Shown here: positions 45,597 through 54,977 of the stretch, in pieces
Numbering within the stretch: position 1 is the first letter of the stretch
Layout of the letters: each line of letters starts with the position of its first letter
Assembly (NCBI RefSeq): GCF_004361815.1
Contig: NZ_SNWA01000002.1
Span: forward strand, 124,001-188,000
Origin: Paraburkholderia sp. BL10I2N1
Lineage (GTDB): Bacteria; Pseudomonadota; Gammaproteobacteria; Burkholderiales; Burkholderiaceae
Direction of reading: 5' to 3'
Length of the DNA: 64,000 nt
Made by a program: the position numbers and the translations under genes
The notes under the pieces: generated by a model
The model's input: only the letters and a program-made list of their open reading frames with translations
Told to the model about the DNA's origin: nothing
Database searches by the model: none

Positions 45597-46526
45597 ATGT
45601 CTTCCAGCATCGTAGAAGAGCCTGTCGTGGCAACGCCCAGCGCCGCTCTCGCCCGGGAAGATCTGCCCGTAGGTACACCGCTTGCATGGGCTGTCACCGA
45701 TCATGACGGCACCGTCCTGCTGGAAAAGGACGCGCTTGTCTCAAGCGAAGGGGACCGCGATTTCCTCTTCCGGCATTTCAGGCCGCGTCGCCGGGATATC
45801 GATGAGGCGGCGAGGAGCGGAGCGTCGCTGGCTGCCACAACCGAGTTGCCGCAGCCGACCTGCCTCGCCGACATGCATCTCACCATCGGCGCGCTGCTCG
45901 GCATGCGCTCGCAGATCGGCATGGGCCGGCCGATGCATCCGAGCCGCGTGATCGGCTTCGCGCCCAATCAGACGCTCTTCGTGACGCCGCCACTTCAGGA
46001 CGGCCGGCCGGTACCGCTCGCCGTGAACGAAAACGTCGATATCGTTGCGATCGCCAGCCAGGCCGTGTACCGCTTTACGTGCACCGTCGAGGCCCTGTGC
46101 AACTATCCATTCAACTACGTGGTCCTGTCGCCGCCCGGTGCCATCCGGCGGCTGCGCGAACGTCGCTCGATCCGCGTGCGAGCCCACCTCGCGGTCCGCT
46201 ACGGCAGCGAAGCGAATGACCTCTACGACGGTCTCGGAATTGCCAACGGCATCAGCGCGCTGGGCCTGTCGCTTGCCGCTTCGAAAACGCTGGGCCGTGT
46301 GGGCGAGCGCCTGCGCCTGTCGTTCTGGGTCAAGTCCGGGGACGTCGAAACGTTGATCGAAACGCGTGCGGTTATCCGCAACCTGCAAGCCGACGAGATG
46401 GAAAAGGGGCTGACGACGCACGGTCTGGAATTCGATGTGCTCGAACCCGTGCAGCAAACCGCGCTCAAGGCGTTCGTGTTCGATCGTCAGGATGACGCGT
46501 ACATCTGGACTAACATGACCCGCTGA
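45597..46526 (+). CDS. Flagellar brake (YcgR-like) PilZ protein
   Basis: The 309-residue protein has an N-terminal flagellar-brake domain (about residues 90-185: DMHLTIGALLGMRSQIGMGR, NVDIVAIASQAVYRFTCTVE). A C-terminal PilZ domain starts RRLRERRSIRVRAHLAVRYG, which holds the c-di-GMP-binding arginines, and continues NGISALGLSLAASKTLG. YcgR-type proteins slow the flagellar motor when c-di-GMP is high. It sits alone between two cobalamin gene groups, convergent with chlD (50 bp gap). It has no evident link to corrin synthesis. Confidence 0.85.
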   Translation: MSSSIVEEPVVATPSAALAREDLPVGTPLAWAVTDHDGTVLLEKDALVSSEGDRDFLFRHFRPRRRDIDEAARSGASLAATTELPQPTCLADMHLTIGALLGMRSQIGMGRPMHPSRVIGFAPNQTLFVTPPLQDGRPVPLAVNENVDIVAIASQAVYRFTCTVEALCNYPFNYVVLSPPGAIRRLRERRSIRVRAHLAVRYGSEANDLYDGLGIANGISALGLSLAASKTLGRVGERLRLSFWVKSGDVETLIETRAVIRNLQADEMEKGLTTHGLEFDVLEPVQQTALKAFVFDRQDDAYIWTNMTR

Positions 46527-46576
46527 ACCCGAGGTCCTCATTGGCCCTCAATGGTCTGAATCGGTCAGTCGAACGG

Positions 46577-47167
46577 CTACGCGAGCAGATCTTCAGGGGT
46601 GCACCACGCTGCATCCCACGCCCGCGCCAACCGTTCGCTCCGGCCGAGCCTGAGCGCCCCGCGCTCGAAATCGACCACAACGATCTGATCGGCAATCGCG
46701 GGCCGCGCCGGCATGCTGCCGCTGCGCCCATCGGTCAGCATCCACAGCCAGCGCTGCTGTGCCGGTCTCTTGCGCGCCGCACGTTCGAGCAACTGCGCCG
46801 CACGGCGTACGCCGAGTGCGAGCGGCGTGCCGCCCCCGCCGCCCACCGGACGCAGCCAGCGCTCATTCCACCAACGCGGCACAGCCGGCCCAAAGCGCAC
46901 ATCGGCACGAACGCCGCCGAAACACACGAGCGCCGCCTCCACGCGAGCCTTGCCGGCCTGATCGAACATCGCGACGAGCAAGCCCTTGGCCAGCGCCAGT
47001 TGCTGACCGCTCAGCATCGATCCGGAACAGTCGAGTACGAAGCAGTGCAGCACGCTGCCCGTGGCTGCTTCATGCACGAAGCGCAGGTGTTCCGGCGCGA
47101 GCCGCTCGCGCCGTTTGGCGGCGAGCGTGGCCGTCCAGTCGATGCGTGTGCGTTGCGTGCGTTGCAT
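46577..47167 (-). CDS. VWA-domain chelatase subunit (ChlD/BchD-like, cobalt chelatase)
   Basis: The protein is a von Willebrand A domain with the MIDAS motif DCSGSM, preceded by the chelatase linker RTRIDWTATLAAKRRERLAP. The AAA part of full ChlD is absent, so it is a half-ChlD of about 196 residues from ATG 47167. The frame stays open upstream, and a CTG at 47251 overlapping the chlI stop (CTGA), followed by SHRQSAAAG, could be the true start, giving 224 residues. It likely couples the ChlI ATPase to CobN for cobalt insertion. It is the last gene of the cobW-cobN-chlI-chlD operon. Confidence 0.88.
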   Translation of the reverse strand: MQRTQRTRIDWTATLAAKRRERLAPEHLRFVHEAATGSVLHCFVLDCSGSMLSGQQLALAKGLLVAMFDQAGKARVEAALVCFGGVRADVRFGPAVPRWWNERWLRPVGGGGGTPLALGVRRAAQLLERAARKRPAQQRWLWMLTDGRSGSMPARPAIADQIVVVDFERGALRLGRSERLARAWDAAWCTPEDLLA

Positions 47168-47247
47168 GGCGCCACGCCTGCCTGCGCCTGCTGCCTGCGG
47201 CCATCGAACAGCGCTGGGGAACCCAGCGGCGGCGCTTTGTCGATGGC

Positions 47248-48339
47248 TCAGCGTTTTTTTGCTGGTAGCGGAATGACGCCTTTTACCGTCGTGGTTCCTG
47301 TCGGTTCCGGCTCCAGATAGCCCCAATCGCCCTGCCCCTGACCTTGACCTTTCTCGGGGTCGGACGGCACACGCGCCTCTTGCGACGCCGCCGGATTCGC
47401 AGGCGGAGTCCGCTGACGCTCCGGCGTTTGCGGCGCGGTATGCGCGTCGCGCGGATGGCGGCGATGCAGCAACACGGCGTCAGCAACGCGATCGACATGA
47501 CCGGTCCTGATTGCCGCGTCGTCCTCCAGCGCGGCAAGCGCGCGCGCCGCGCGCAGCATCACCAGGTCCGCGCGCAGTCCGTCCACGGCGGCCTCGATAC
47601 ACACCTTGCTGACGTGATCATGAAGCGCGTCGTCGAATACGAGACGCGGCAAGCGTTCGCGTGCCGCGTGAATGCGCCGCACGTACGCGGCCTGCTGCGC
47701 GGCATACGCGGCGCGAAACGCTAGTGGATCGGAATCGAACGCGAGCCGCGCCTTGACGATCCGCTGACGGATCTGTGGATCGAAACAGTTTTGCAGTTCC
47801 ACCATCAAGCCGAAGCGGTCGATCAGTTGCGGCCTCAACTCGCCTTCTTCGGGATTCATCGTGCCGACCAGCACGAAGCTCGCGTCATGGCTGTGCGAGA
47901 TGCCATCGCGTTCGACGGTGTTGACCCCGCTCGCCGCCGCGTCGAGCAGCGCATCGACGAGCGCATCCGGCAGCAGGTTGATCTCATCGACATACAGCAC
48001 ACCACGATGCGCTTTCGCCAGCAATCCCGGTGAAAACTTCACCGACCCGTCACGCAACACCGTTTCGAGATCCAGTGTGCCAATCAGACGCTCTTCACTC
48101 GCGCCGAGCGGCAAGGTCACCAGTTGCCCTTCGGGCAGCAGTTCGGCGAGCGCGCGCGCGGTCGTGGATTTCGCCGTGCCACGAGGGCCGCTGACCAGCA
48201 CACCGCCCAGCCCGGGATCGATTGCCGCCAGCAGCAGCGCCTGCTGCAGCGGCTCCTGAGCGATCAGCGCGGCGAACGGAAACGCGGCGCTGGCACGCGA
48301 TGGCGCCGTGGCTTCGCGGGGCTGCGTCGATGCGTTCAT
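47248..48339 (-). CDS. ChlI/BchI-like AAA ATPase, cobalt chelatase subunit
   Basis: The 363-residue AAA+ motor has Walker A GPRGTAKSTTARA, Walker B GVLYVDEINLLPD and sensor region FVLVGTMNPEEGELRPQLID with the arginine finger region DRFGLMVEL. The C-terminal tail is Pro/Gln/Gly-rich (QTPERQRTPPANPAASQ, GQGQGQGDWGYLEPEP). It powers metal insertion by CobN. The ATG overlaps the cobN stop (ATGA). With the VWA protein it replaces the CobS-CobT pair of classical aerobic producers. Confidence 0.92.
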   Translation of the reverse strand: MNASTQPREATAPSRASAAFPFAALIAQEPLQQALLLAAIDPGLGGVLVSGPRGTAKSTTARALAELLPEGQLVTLPLGASEERLIGTLDLETVLRDGSVKFSPGLLAKAHRGVLYVDEINLLPDALVDALLDAAASGVNTVERDGISHSHDASFVLVGTMNPEEGELRPQLIDRFGLMVELQNCFDPQIRQRIVKARLAFDSDPLAFRAAYAAQQAAYVRRIHAARERLPRLVFDDALHDHVSKVCIEAAVDGLRADLVMLRAARALAALEDDAAIRTGHVDRVADAVLLHRRHPRDAHTAPQTPERQRTPPANPAASQEARVPSDPEKGQGQGQGDWGYLEPEPTGTTTVKGVIPLPAKKR

Positions 48340-51300
48340 TGTCGTGTTCCTTCGAGTTGCTGTTCGCTCGCCAGCAGATGTTCTTCGACCTGCTCGCGAT
48401 AGTCGCCGGGGTTCTGCCACAGGCCGCGTTGCATCGCCTCGAGCAGGCGTTCGCAGATGCCATGCAGCGCATGTGGATTGTGCCCGGCGAGGAACGCACG
48501 CGTATCGGCGTCATTCAGGTACGCGTCCGTAACGAGCGCGTATTGATGATCGGAAACCACGCGAGCAGTCGCATCGTAACCATAGAGATAATCGACGGTT
48601 GCGGCGATTTCCGCCGCACCTTTGTAGCCATGCCGTTTGACGCCGTCGAGCCATTTTGGATTGACGACGCGCGAACGGATGACCCGCGCGATCTCCTCAT
48701 GCAGCGTGCGAATACGGGGCGCGGCCGGATTGCTGTGGTCGGCGTGATAGACATGCGGCTGGTTGCCCGCCAGATGTCGCACCGCTGCGACCATGCCGCC
48801 CTGGAACTGGTAGTAGTCGTTCGAGTCGAGCACGTCGTGTTCGCGGTTGTCCTGGTTCTGCAGCACGACGTCCAGTGATGCGAGGCGCGTGCCGAACGCC
48901 TGCCGCGCTTCTTCGCCCGCACTTTTCTGCGCGTAGGCATAGCCGCCCCAGGCTTGATACGCGCCCGCAAGATCGCTATCCGTTTGCCATTGCCGCGTGT
49001 CGATCATTTCCTGCAGGCCCGCGCCATACGACCCCGGCTTCGCGCTGAATACGCGCCAGCCTGCCCGCCTGCGCGCCTCGGTTGCGTCCATGCCACCTGC
49101 GATCAATTCATCCCGCTCGCGCATGACACGCGCGCGTATCGGATTCAGGTCCTCGGGTTCGTCGAGTTCGGCTACCGCCTGCACGGCAGCGTCGAACAGA
49201 TGCATCACGTTCGCGAACGCGTCGCGGAAGAAGCCCGACACCCTTAGCGTAACGTCGATGCGCGGGCGATCGAAAATCTCGATCGGCATGATCTCGAAGT
49301 CGGTAACGCGGTGGCTGCCCGGCGCCCACTTCGGTCGCACACCGAGCAGCGCGAGCGCCTGAGCGATATCGTCGCCGCCGGTACGCATTGTCGCCGTGCC
49401 CCACACAGAGAGGCCGATCGCACGCGGGTAGTCGCCATGCTCCTGGACGTGCCGCTCGACAAGCTGCTGCGCGGACTTGAGACCGAGCGCCCATGCGGAC
49501 TGCGTCGGAACCGCGCGCGTGTCGACCGAATAGAAGTTGCGGCCGGTGGGCAGCACATCCGGGCGCCCGCGCGAAGGCGATCCGCTCGGCCCTGCTGGCA
49601 CGAAACGTCCTTCGAGTCCCCGCTTCAGTTGGAGCATTTCCTGCGGGCCGCATGCGTCGAGGCGCGGCAGTATGTCGTTGCGCAGCCGTTCCAGAACACA
49701 TTCCGCCTGGGGCAGCGTACAGGGCTCATGTGAAGCATCAGGCGCATCTTCATCGCACACGCGCCGCAACAGTTCCGCTGCCAGCAGTTCGAGACGTTCG
49801 CGCGTGTCGCCGTTATGTCGCCACGGCGCATCACTGACACGCTGCAGGATTTCGGGGCGTGGGCCGTCCCACGCTGCAGACCAGTCAGCCGACAAGGGAT
49901 CGAAAACGTGATCGACCGCGAGGTCGCGCGCTAACGCGTCGATCAGACCGGCTTTCGCACCCTGCCCGTCGCCAACCGGAAAGCGCCCGAGCGCCAGCAA
50001 CGTATCGCGGCGCTGCACCCCCTGCGGCGATTGCCCGAACGTATGCAGGCCGTCGCGGATCTGCGCTTCCTTCAACTCGCAGAGGTACGCGTCGGCACGC
50101 GTCAACAGCAGGTCTTCAGCGTCCTGCCCGTCCGGCACACTCAGACTCAGTTCCTCATGCAGGCGATGCTTGATGATGGTTTCCAGAATCGTTCGCCGCA
50201 GCAGCTTCGAACGACGCGGATCGACCATCAACGCTTCATAGTATTCGTCCACCTGCCGTTCGAGATCCTGTAGCGGCCCATAGTTCTCCGCGCGGGTGAG
50301 CGGCGGCATCAGGTGATCGATGATGACGGCCTGTGCACGCCGCTTAGCCTGGCTGCCTTCGCCCGGATCGTTGACGATAAACGGATAAAGATGCGGCATC
50401 GGCCCGAGAATCAGATCCGGCCAGCACGTATTGCTGAGCGCGACGCTCTTGCCCGGCAGCCATTCCAGATTGCCGTGCTTGCCGACATGGACGACGGCAT
50501 CGATATCGAAGCGGTGCCGCAACCAGAAATAGAATGCGAGGTAAGCGTGCGGCGGCACGAGATCGGCGTCGTGATAGCTCGCGTAATCGCCGCCGTCGCG
50601 TGAACGGGCCGGCTGGATGCCGACGAACACATGGCCGCAGCGCCAGCCCGCGATCATGAAGCGCCCACGCCGGATCGTCGAGTCCTGTTCTGGAGGGCCC
50701 CAGCGTGCATTGAGCGCGTCGCGCGCCTCGGCGGGCAGTTGCTGGAAATACGTCAGATAGTCATCCAGCGAAAGACTTTGCAATGCAGGACGCAGATCAC
50801 GCACGACGGGATCGTTCGTCACGCCCTGGGTCAGCGTGCACATCAATGCATCGCCATCGGCAGGCAAATTGTCGACGCGATAGCCCTGCTCTTGCAGCAT
50901 AGCGAGTATGCCGACCACTGACGCTGGCGTATCCAGCCCGACGCCGTTACCGATCCGGCCTTCGCTTACCGGATAGTTCGCGAGGATCAGCGCGAGTTTC
51001 TTGTCCGAGTTCGTGATGCCCCGCAGGCGGCACCAGCGCCGGCTCAGTTCGGCGAGAAACGCCACCCGCTCGAGGTCCGGCCGATAGCGCACGACGTCGA
51101 CTTCGGTGTGCGGACAACGATAGGCAAGCCCCTTGAAGCTGATGGCGCGTGTAATGATGCGGCCGTCTACTTCGGGCAACGCGATGTGCATCGCGATATC
51201 GCGGGAATTGAGGCCCTGATTGTCCTTGACCCAGTCGTCGCGGTTGCCGCCGCTCAGGATCACCTGCATGACGGGCGCATCGCCGGCGAGCGCCAACGGC

Positions 51301-52136
51301 TCGGGATCGTCAATCGCCGACGCGGCGAACGCCGTCGTGTTCAGCACTAACGCCACGTCGTGCTGTGTGCACAGCTGCTGCAGCACGTCGCGACTGACCG
51401 CATCTTTCAGAGACGTGATCGCAAGCGGCAGTGGATTCAGGCCCCGTGCATCGAGCGCATCGATCAGCGCATCGAACACAGCTGTGTTCGCCGCCTGCAA
51501 ATGCGCGCGGTAAAAGAGGATCGCGGCAACCGGCGCGCCGGGGCGCCAGCGCTCCTGCCAGTCTGCCACCGTGGGCACGTCGCGTGCAGGATGATAGAGC
51601 GCTGCCGCCGGCAAAGGCTGAGGCAGTGCGGGCTCACGCCCCCAGCCGAACGCGCGGAAAGCGATGAAACGCAGGAACGCTTCCGCGTTTTGCGCGCCGC
51701 CTTCGCGCAGATAGCGCCACAGTTGGTGGCATAGCGTAGCGTCCGCCGTGCTGCGCGCGAGCAGATTCGGATCTTCCTGCAGATCGCCGGAGAACATTGC
51801 GAGCAGTTGCTGCCTGCGCCCCGCGAGCGCGACCACCTGCTCGATGCCATAAGGCCAGTACGTCTCGCCGCCCAGATGATCAACGATCACGACCTTCGCA
51901 TGCTGCAACACGTCTTCGACGTAGAAATCCACCGACGCCGGCTGCCGCAGGAACGTCACGTTCGCGAGCCGCAGGCTCGGAAAATCCGCGCCCAGCCGCG
52001 GAAAAACGCTTGCGAGCAGGGACAACGTGGTATCGGCCGAACTGAGCACGACGATGTCCGCCGGCTGCTGGTCGATCCGTATGACGCCGGCGGTATCGTC
52101 GACGAAGCCACCTGGCGTGGTGCGCAGCAGATGCAT
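48336..52136 (-). CDS. cobN: Cobaltochelatase large subunit
   Basis: The 1,266-residue protein inserts Co2+ into hydrogenobyrinic acid a,c-diamide. It shows the CobN/BchH signatures throughout, e.g. DHLGGETYWPYGIEQVVALA near the N-terminus, DAVVHVGKHGNLEWLPGKSV, NSDKKLALILANYP, and SVWGTATMRTGGDDIAQALA, ending with HDVLDSNDYYQFQGGMVAAV. Length is in the expected range of 1,100-1,300. It starts 6 bp after cobW and overlaps chlI, so the four genes form one riboswitch-controlled operon. Confidence 0.96.
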   Translation of the reverse strand: MHLLRTTPGGFVDDTAGVIRIDQQPADIVVLSSADTTLSLLASVFPRLGADFPSLRLANVTFLRQPASVDFYVEDVLQHAKVVIVDHLGGETYWPYGIEQVVALAGRRQQLLAMFSGDLQEDPNLLARSTADATLCHQLWRYLREGGAQNAEAFLRFIAFRAFGWGREPALPQPLPAAALYHPARDVPTVADWQERWRPGAPVAAILFYRAHLQAANTAVFDALIDALDARGLNPLPLAITSLKDAVSRDVLQQLCTQHDVALVLNTTAFAASAIDDPEPLALAGDAPVMQVILSGGNRDDWVKDNQGLNSRDIAMHIALPEVDGRIITRAISFKGLAYRCPHTEVDVVRYRPDLERVAFLAELSRRWCRLRGITNSDKKLALILANYPVSEGRIGNGVGLDTPASVVGILAMLQEQGYRVDNLPADGDALMCTLTQGVTNDPVVRDLRPALQSLSLDDYLTYFQQLPAEARDALNARWGPPEQDSTIRRGRFMIAGWRCGHVFVGIQPARSRDGGDYASYHDADLVPPHAYLAFYFWLRHRFDIDAVVHVGKHGNLEWLPGKSVALSNTCWPDLILGPMPHLYPFIVNDPGEGSQAKRRAQAVIIDHLMPPLTRAENYGPLQDLERQVDEYYEALMVDPRRSKLLRRTILETIIKHRLHEELSLSVPDGQDAEDLLLTRADAYLCELKEAQIRDGLHTFGQSPQGVQRRDTLLALGRFPVGDGQGAKAGLIDALARDLAVDHVFDPLSADWSAAWDGPRPEILQRVSDAPWRHNGDTRERLELLAAELLRRVCDEDAPDASHEPCTLPQAECVLERLRNDILPRLDACGPQEMLQLKRGLEGRFVPAGPSGSPSRGRPDVLPTGRNFYSVDTRAVPTQSAWALGLKSAQQLVERHVQEHGDYPRAIGLSVWGTATMRTGGDDIAQALALLGVRPKWAPGSHRVTDFEIMPIEIFDRPRIDVTLRVSGFFRDAFANVMHLFDAAVQAVAELDEPEDLNPIRARVMRERDELIAGGMDATEARRRAGWRVFSAKPGSYGAGLQEMIDTRQWQTDSDLAGAYQAWGGYAYAQKSAGEEARQAFGTRLASLDVVLQNQDNREHDVLDSNDYYQFQGGMVAAVRHLAGNQPHVYHADHSNPAAPRIRTLHEEIARVIRSRVVNPKWLDGVKRHGYKGAAEIAATVDYLYGYDATARVVSDHQYALVTDAYLNDADTRAFLAGHNPHALHGICERLLEAMQRGLWQNPGDYREQVEEHLLASEQQLEGTRQ

Positions 52137-52142
52137 ACCGCG

Positions 52143-53216
52143 TTACACCTGTTGCGGCTCGGCGCTCAGCGCGACCGTCAGCGCCTGCTGCAGCGTCGCC
52201 TGATCGAGATCTTCGCCGATCAGCACAAAGCGGCTCGCTACCGGCTCACCTGCCTGCCAGCGACGATCGAAGTAACTGTCGAAACGACGTCCCACGCCCT
52301 GAATCACGAGCCGCATCGCCGCGCCGGGCAAGGCCGCAAAACCCTTCACACGGTAGATCGTGTGGTTCTCGACCAGCCCCTGCAATGCTGCGACAAGCGC
52401 TTCACGCGACGACACCTGCGCCTGAACGACAACGGAATCGAAATCGTCGTGATGGTGATCGGGATCGTCTGCGGACCCGTGATGGTCGTGACGCAGATGA
52501 ATCGTGTCCTCCGATGCCGACTCAAGCCCGAGCAATGCGTGCAGATCGAGCTGCCCCAGATGCGCACGTACCACCTTGACCTGGGGCGGAATTTCGTCGC
52601 GGATCAGTGCCTCCGCGGCAGCCAGTTGCGCATCGGCAAGCAGATCGGTCTTGTTGAGAATCACCAGATCGGCGGAGGACAACTGGTCTTCGAACAGTTC
52701 GTGCAGCGGCGATTCGTGGTCGAGATTCGGGTCGGCCTTGCGCTGCGCGTCGACTGCCTGCGGATTCTCCGCGAACTGGCCGCTCACTGCGGCAGGCCCG
52801 TCGACTACCGTGACCACTGCGTCGACGGTGAAGCTGTTCTTGATCTGCGGCCAGTTGAATGCCTGCACGAGCGGCTTGGGCAGCGCAAGGCCGGACGTTT
52901 CGATCAGCACGTGGTCGATCTGGTCACGACGCTCAACCAGTTGCTCCATGACCGGGAAGAATTCCTCCTGCACTGTGCAGCACAGGCAGCCGTTCGCCAG
53001 TTCGTACAACTGCCCTTCCACCTCGCGGCCTTCCTCGTCGCAACCGATGCCGCAACCCTTGAGGATCTCACCGTCGATACCCAGTTCGCCGAATTCGTTG
53101 ACGATCACCGCGATCCGGCGTCCGCCCGCATGTTGAAGAATGTGCCGAAGCAAGGTGGTTTTGCCGCTGCCGAGGAAGCCCGTCACGATCGTTACGGGAA
53201 TTTTGCGCGTCTGCAT
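52143..53216 (-). CDS. cobW: CobW GTP-binding metallochaperone
   Basis: The 357-residue G3E GTPase has Walker A GFLGSGKTTLLRH, the metal-binding CxCC in ELANGCLCCTVQEE, HVLIETSGLALPKP and guanine specificity NKTD. Between the GTPase and the C-terminal domain a histidine/aspartate-rich loop (LRHDHHGSADDP and DHHHDDFD, about residues 242-262) should bind metal. CobW is thought to deliver Co2+ for corrin metallation, consistent with its place right before cobN. ATG 53216. The cobalamin riboswitch at 53448-53690 lies upstream on the same strand. Confidence 0.95.
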   Translation of the reverse strand: MQTRKIPVTIVTGFLGSGKTTLLRHILQHAGGRRIAVIVNEFGELGIDGEILKGCGIGCDEEGREVEGQLYELANGCLCCTVQEEFFPVMEQLVERRDQIDHVLIETSGLALPKPLVQAFNWPQIKNSFTVDAVVTVVDGPAAVSGQFAENPQAVDAQRKADPNLDHESPLHELFEDQLSSADLVILNKTDLLADAQLAAAEALIRDEIPPQVKVVRAHLGQLDLHALLGLESASEDTIHLRHDHHGSADDPDHHHDDFDSVVVQAQVSSREALVAALQGLVENHTIYRVKGFAALPGAAMRLVIQGVGRRFDSYFDRRWQAGEPVASRFVLIGEDLDQATLQQALTVALSAEPQQV

Positions 53217-53447
53217 CCTGACTCCAGGGTGGTGGACTGTTTGAAGGATGAAGCCCCGAACTTCACCGGATGCCCGCCCGCAACGCCCTGCGGCATGCTC
53301 ACGCCGCGATGCGACAGTCGAAACGTCAGACGATCGTCGGGCAACACGCGGGGACGAAATACGGCCTTACGGAAACAACCGGAAGCTCAGTGAATTCGTG
53401 GACTACGCGGACCATGCGCCGCATCCCCGCGGCGCCAATCCGTATTT

Positions 53448-53690
53448 TCTGGCCGGTATCCGGGCTCGCGAAAACGCCGCTTCGCCTTCCCGCGCATTCG
53501 ACATCACGCGCAGTGGACAGATGCTTGCCTGTCAGGTCATGACGCGCACGCATTGAAGCCGGCTTTGCATCGCTTTCACGATGCCTTCGCTTACCGTTGC
53601 GGGGGCAGCACAGGTTGGCCCGATCCGTGCAGGACAGGCTCCCTGTTTCCCGTTTAACTGCGTGCACAGAGCGTGCACGCGAGCACCAGA
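53448..53690 (-). promoter_or_regulatory. Cobalamin riboswitch upstream of cobW-cobN
   Basis: Read on the minus strand: GGTGCTCGCGTGC, then AGTTAAACGGGAAACAGG, CTGCCCCCGCAACGGTAAGC, CCACTG, GGGAAGGCG, and the B12 box CGCGAGCCCGGATACCGGCC (53470-53451). All conserved blocks of the AdoCbl riboswitch are present in order. It should repress cobW-cobN-chlI-chlD when coenzyme B12 is plentiful. Confidence 0.93.
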
Positions 53691-53834
53691 GTGCGTGGGA
53701 GTGTAGGCTCCGTCAAACCCGGCGTCAAGAAAACGCCCTGCCTGAAGGGACTCAGGGCAACTCAGGGCAACAGCGGGCAAGTGAAACCCCCTGCAGCCTG
53801 CGCCGGGCAAACCCGTGCTATCGTATGCGCGCGT

Positions 53835-54030
53835 TTGGTGCCCGCACGTGCGTTCGCATGTGCAGTTAAACGGGAAACAGGAAGCGCGGCAACGCGCCCG
53901 GCCTGTGCTGTCCCCGCAACGGTAAGCGGCCTGCGGACTTCGGTCCGCGCATGTCATTCAACGCCACTGTCTGCAACTGGCAGCTGGGAAGGCGAATGAC
54001 ATGAGGTCGTCAGCCCGGATACCGGCCAAC
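53835..54030 (+). promoter_or_regulatory. Cobalamin riboswitch upstream of cobA
   Basis: Conserved blocks on the plus strand: GGTGCCCGCACGTGC, AGTTAAACGGGAAACAGGAA, CTGTCCCCGCAACGGTAAGC, CCACTG, CTGGGAAGGCG, and the B12 box GTCAGCCCGGATACCGGCCA at 54009-54028. It lies about 145 bp back-to-back from the minus-strand riboswitch and shares long identical blocks with it, suggesting duplication. It should control cobA-cobE-cobO-cobB-bluB. Confidence 0.93.
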
Positions 54031-54242
54031 GCAAGGGGCGACCGTCGCGATCGCCGAACGCCGGATCCGCGGGGGACGGAACCTGGTGCCTGAGCGCGAC
54101 CGGCCGCGTGCGCGAGACGCGCGGTCGTTGCGCATGACGTGTGGCATCGCATGACCCATTCATTCTCCGGGCCCGTCCTCGCGACGGCCCTTCCGCTTCC
54201 GTCTCCCGCCAACATGGCGAGGCCCGCGCCGTGCTGCCCGCG

Positions 54243-54977
54243 ATGAGCCGCGCCTGGCTGATCGGCGCCGGCCCCGGCGACGTCGAACTGATGACGCTCA
54301 AGGCGACACGCGCGCTCGGCGAGGCCGACGTCGTACTCGTCGACGATCTCGTGAATCCCGATGTCCTGCAGTTCGCGCGGACCGACGCCGAGGTCGTGTA
54401 CGTGGGCAAGCGCGGCGGCCAGCCGTCGGCCTCGCAGGCCGACATTGTCGCCTCGATGCTTGCTCATCTACGCGCCGGGCGCAGCGTCGCACGGCTGAAA
54501 GGCGGTGACCCGTTCGTCTTCGGCCGTGGCGGCGAAGAGCTACAGGCGCTGCAAGCCGAAGGCATTCGAGTCGAAATCATCAACGGCATCACGGCGGGCA
54601 TCGCGGCGCCGGCAGCGATCGGCATTCCTGTGACGCACCGCGATTACGCGCAGGGCGTCGTGTTCGTCACAGGTCATGGCGCGGGCAGCAGCGAGCCGGA
54701 CTGGAACGCGCTCGCCGCCACACGCATGACCCTCGTGATCTACATGGGCATGCGTCGCCTGAACGAGATCGTCACGGCGCTGTTACAGGCCGGGATGGAT
54801 CCGCAAACACCCTGCGCCGCGATCGAATCGGCGACGCGCCCCGAGCAGCGCCATGTGCTCGCCCAACTCGATACGCTGGCGGACCACGTGGCCAGCGCCG
54901 GACTCGGTTCGCCCGCGATTGTCGTGATCGGCGGCGTGTCGGCGCACGGCATCCCATCGGCGAGCCACGATCGATGA
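54243..54977 (+). CDS. cobA: Uroporphyrinogen-III C-methyltransferase
   Basis: The 244-residue SAM enzyme makes precorrin-2 by methylating C2 and C7 of uroporphyrinogen III, the entry to the corrin branch. Motifs: SRAWLIGAGPGDVELMTLKA, VLVDDLVNPDVLQF, VARLKGGDPFVFGRGGEELQ, ITAGIAAPAAIGIPVTHRDY. ATG 54243 matches the family start. An upstream ATG at 54150 would add an unlikely leader. No CysG dehydrogenase/chelatase part is fused. The stop overlaps cobE by 4 bp. Confidence 0.95.
   Translation: MSRAWLIGAGPGDVELMTLKATRALGEADVVLVDDLVNPDVLQFARTDAEVVYVGKRGGQPSASQADIVASMLAHLRAGRSVARLKGGDPFVFGRGGEELQALQAEGIRVEIINGITAGIAAPAAIGIPVTHRDYAQGVVFVTGHGAGSSEPDWNALAATRMTLVIYMGMRRLNEIVTALLQAGMDPQTPCAAIESATRPEQRHVLAQLDTLADHVASAGLGSPAIVVIGGVSAHGIPSASHDR

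Noticed and set aside
51807..53393. 528-codon plus-strand frame opposite cobN/cobW
   Set aside because: Antisense shadow of two well-supported genes.
53597..53999. Small open frames around the two cobalamin riboswitches
   Set aside because: The conserved aptamer blocks account for the sequence, and the frames have no coding character.
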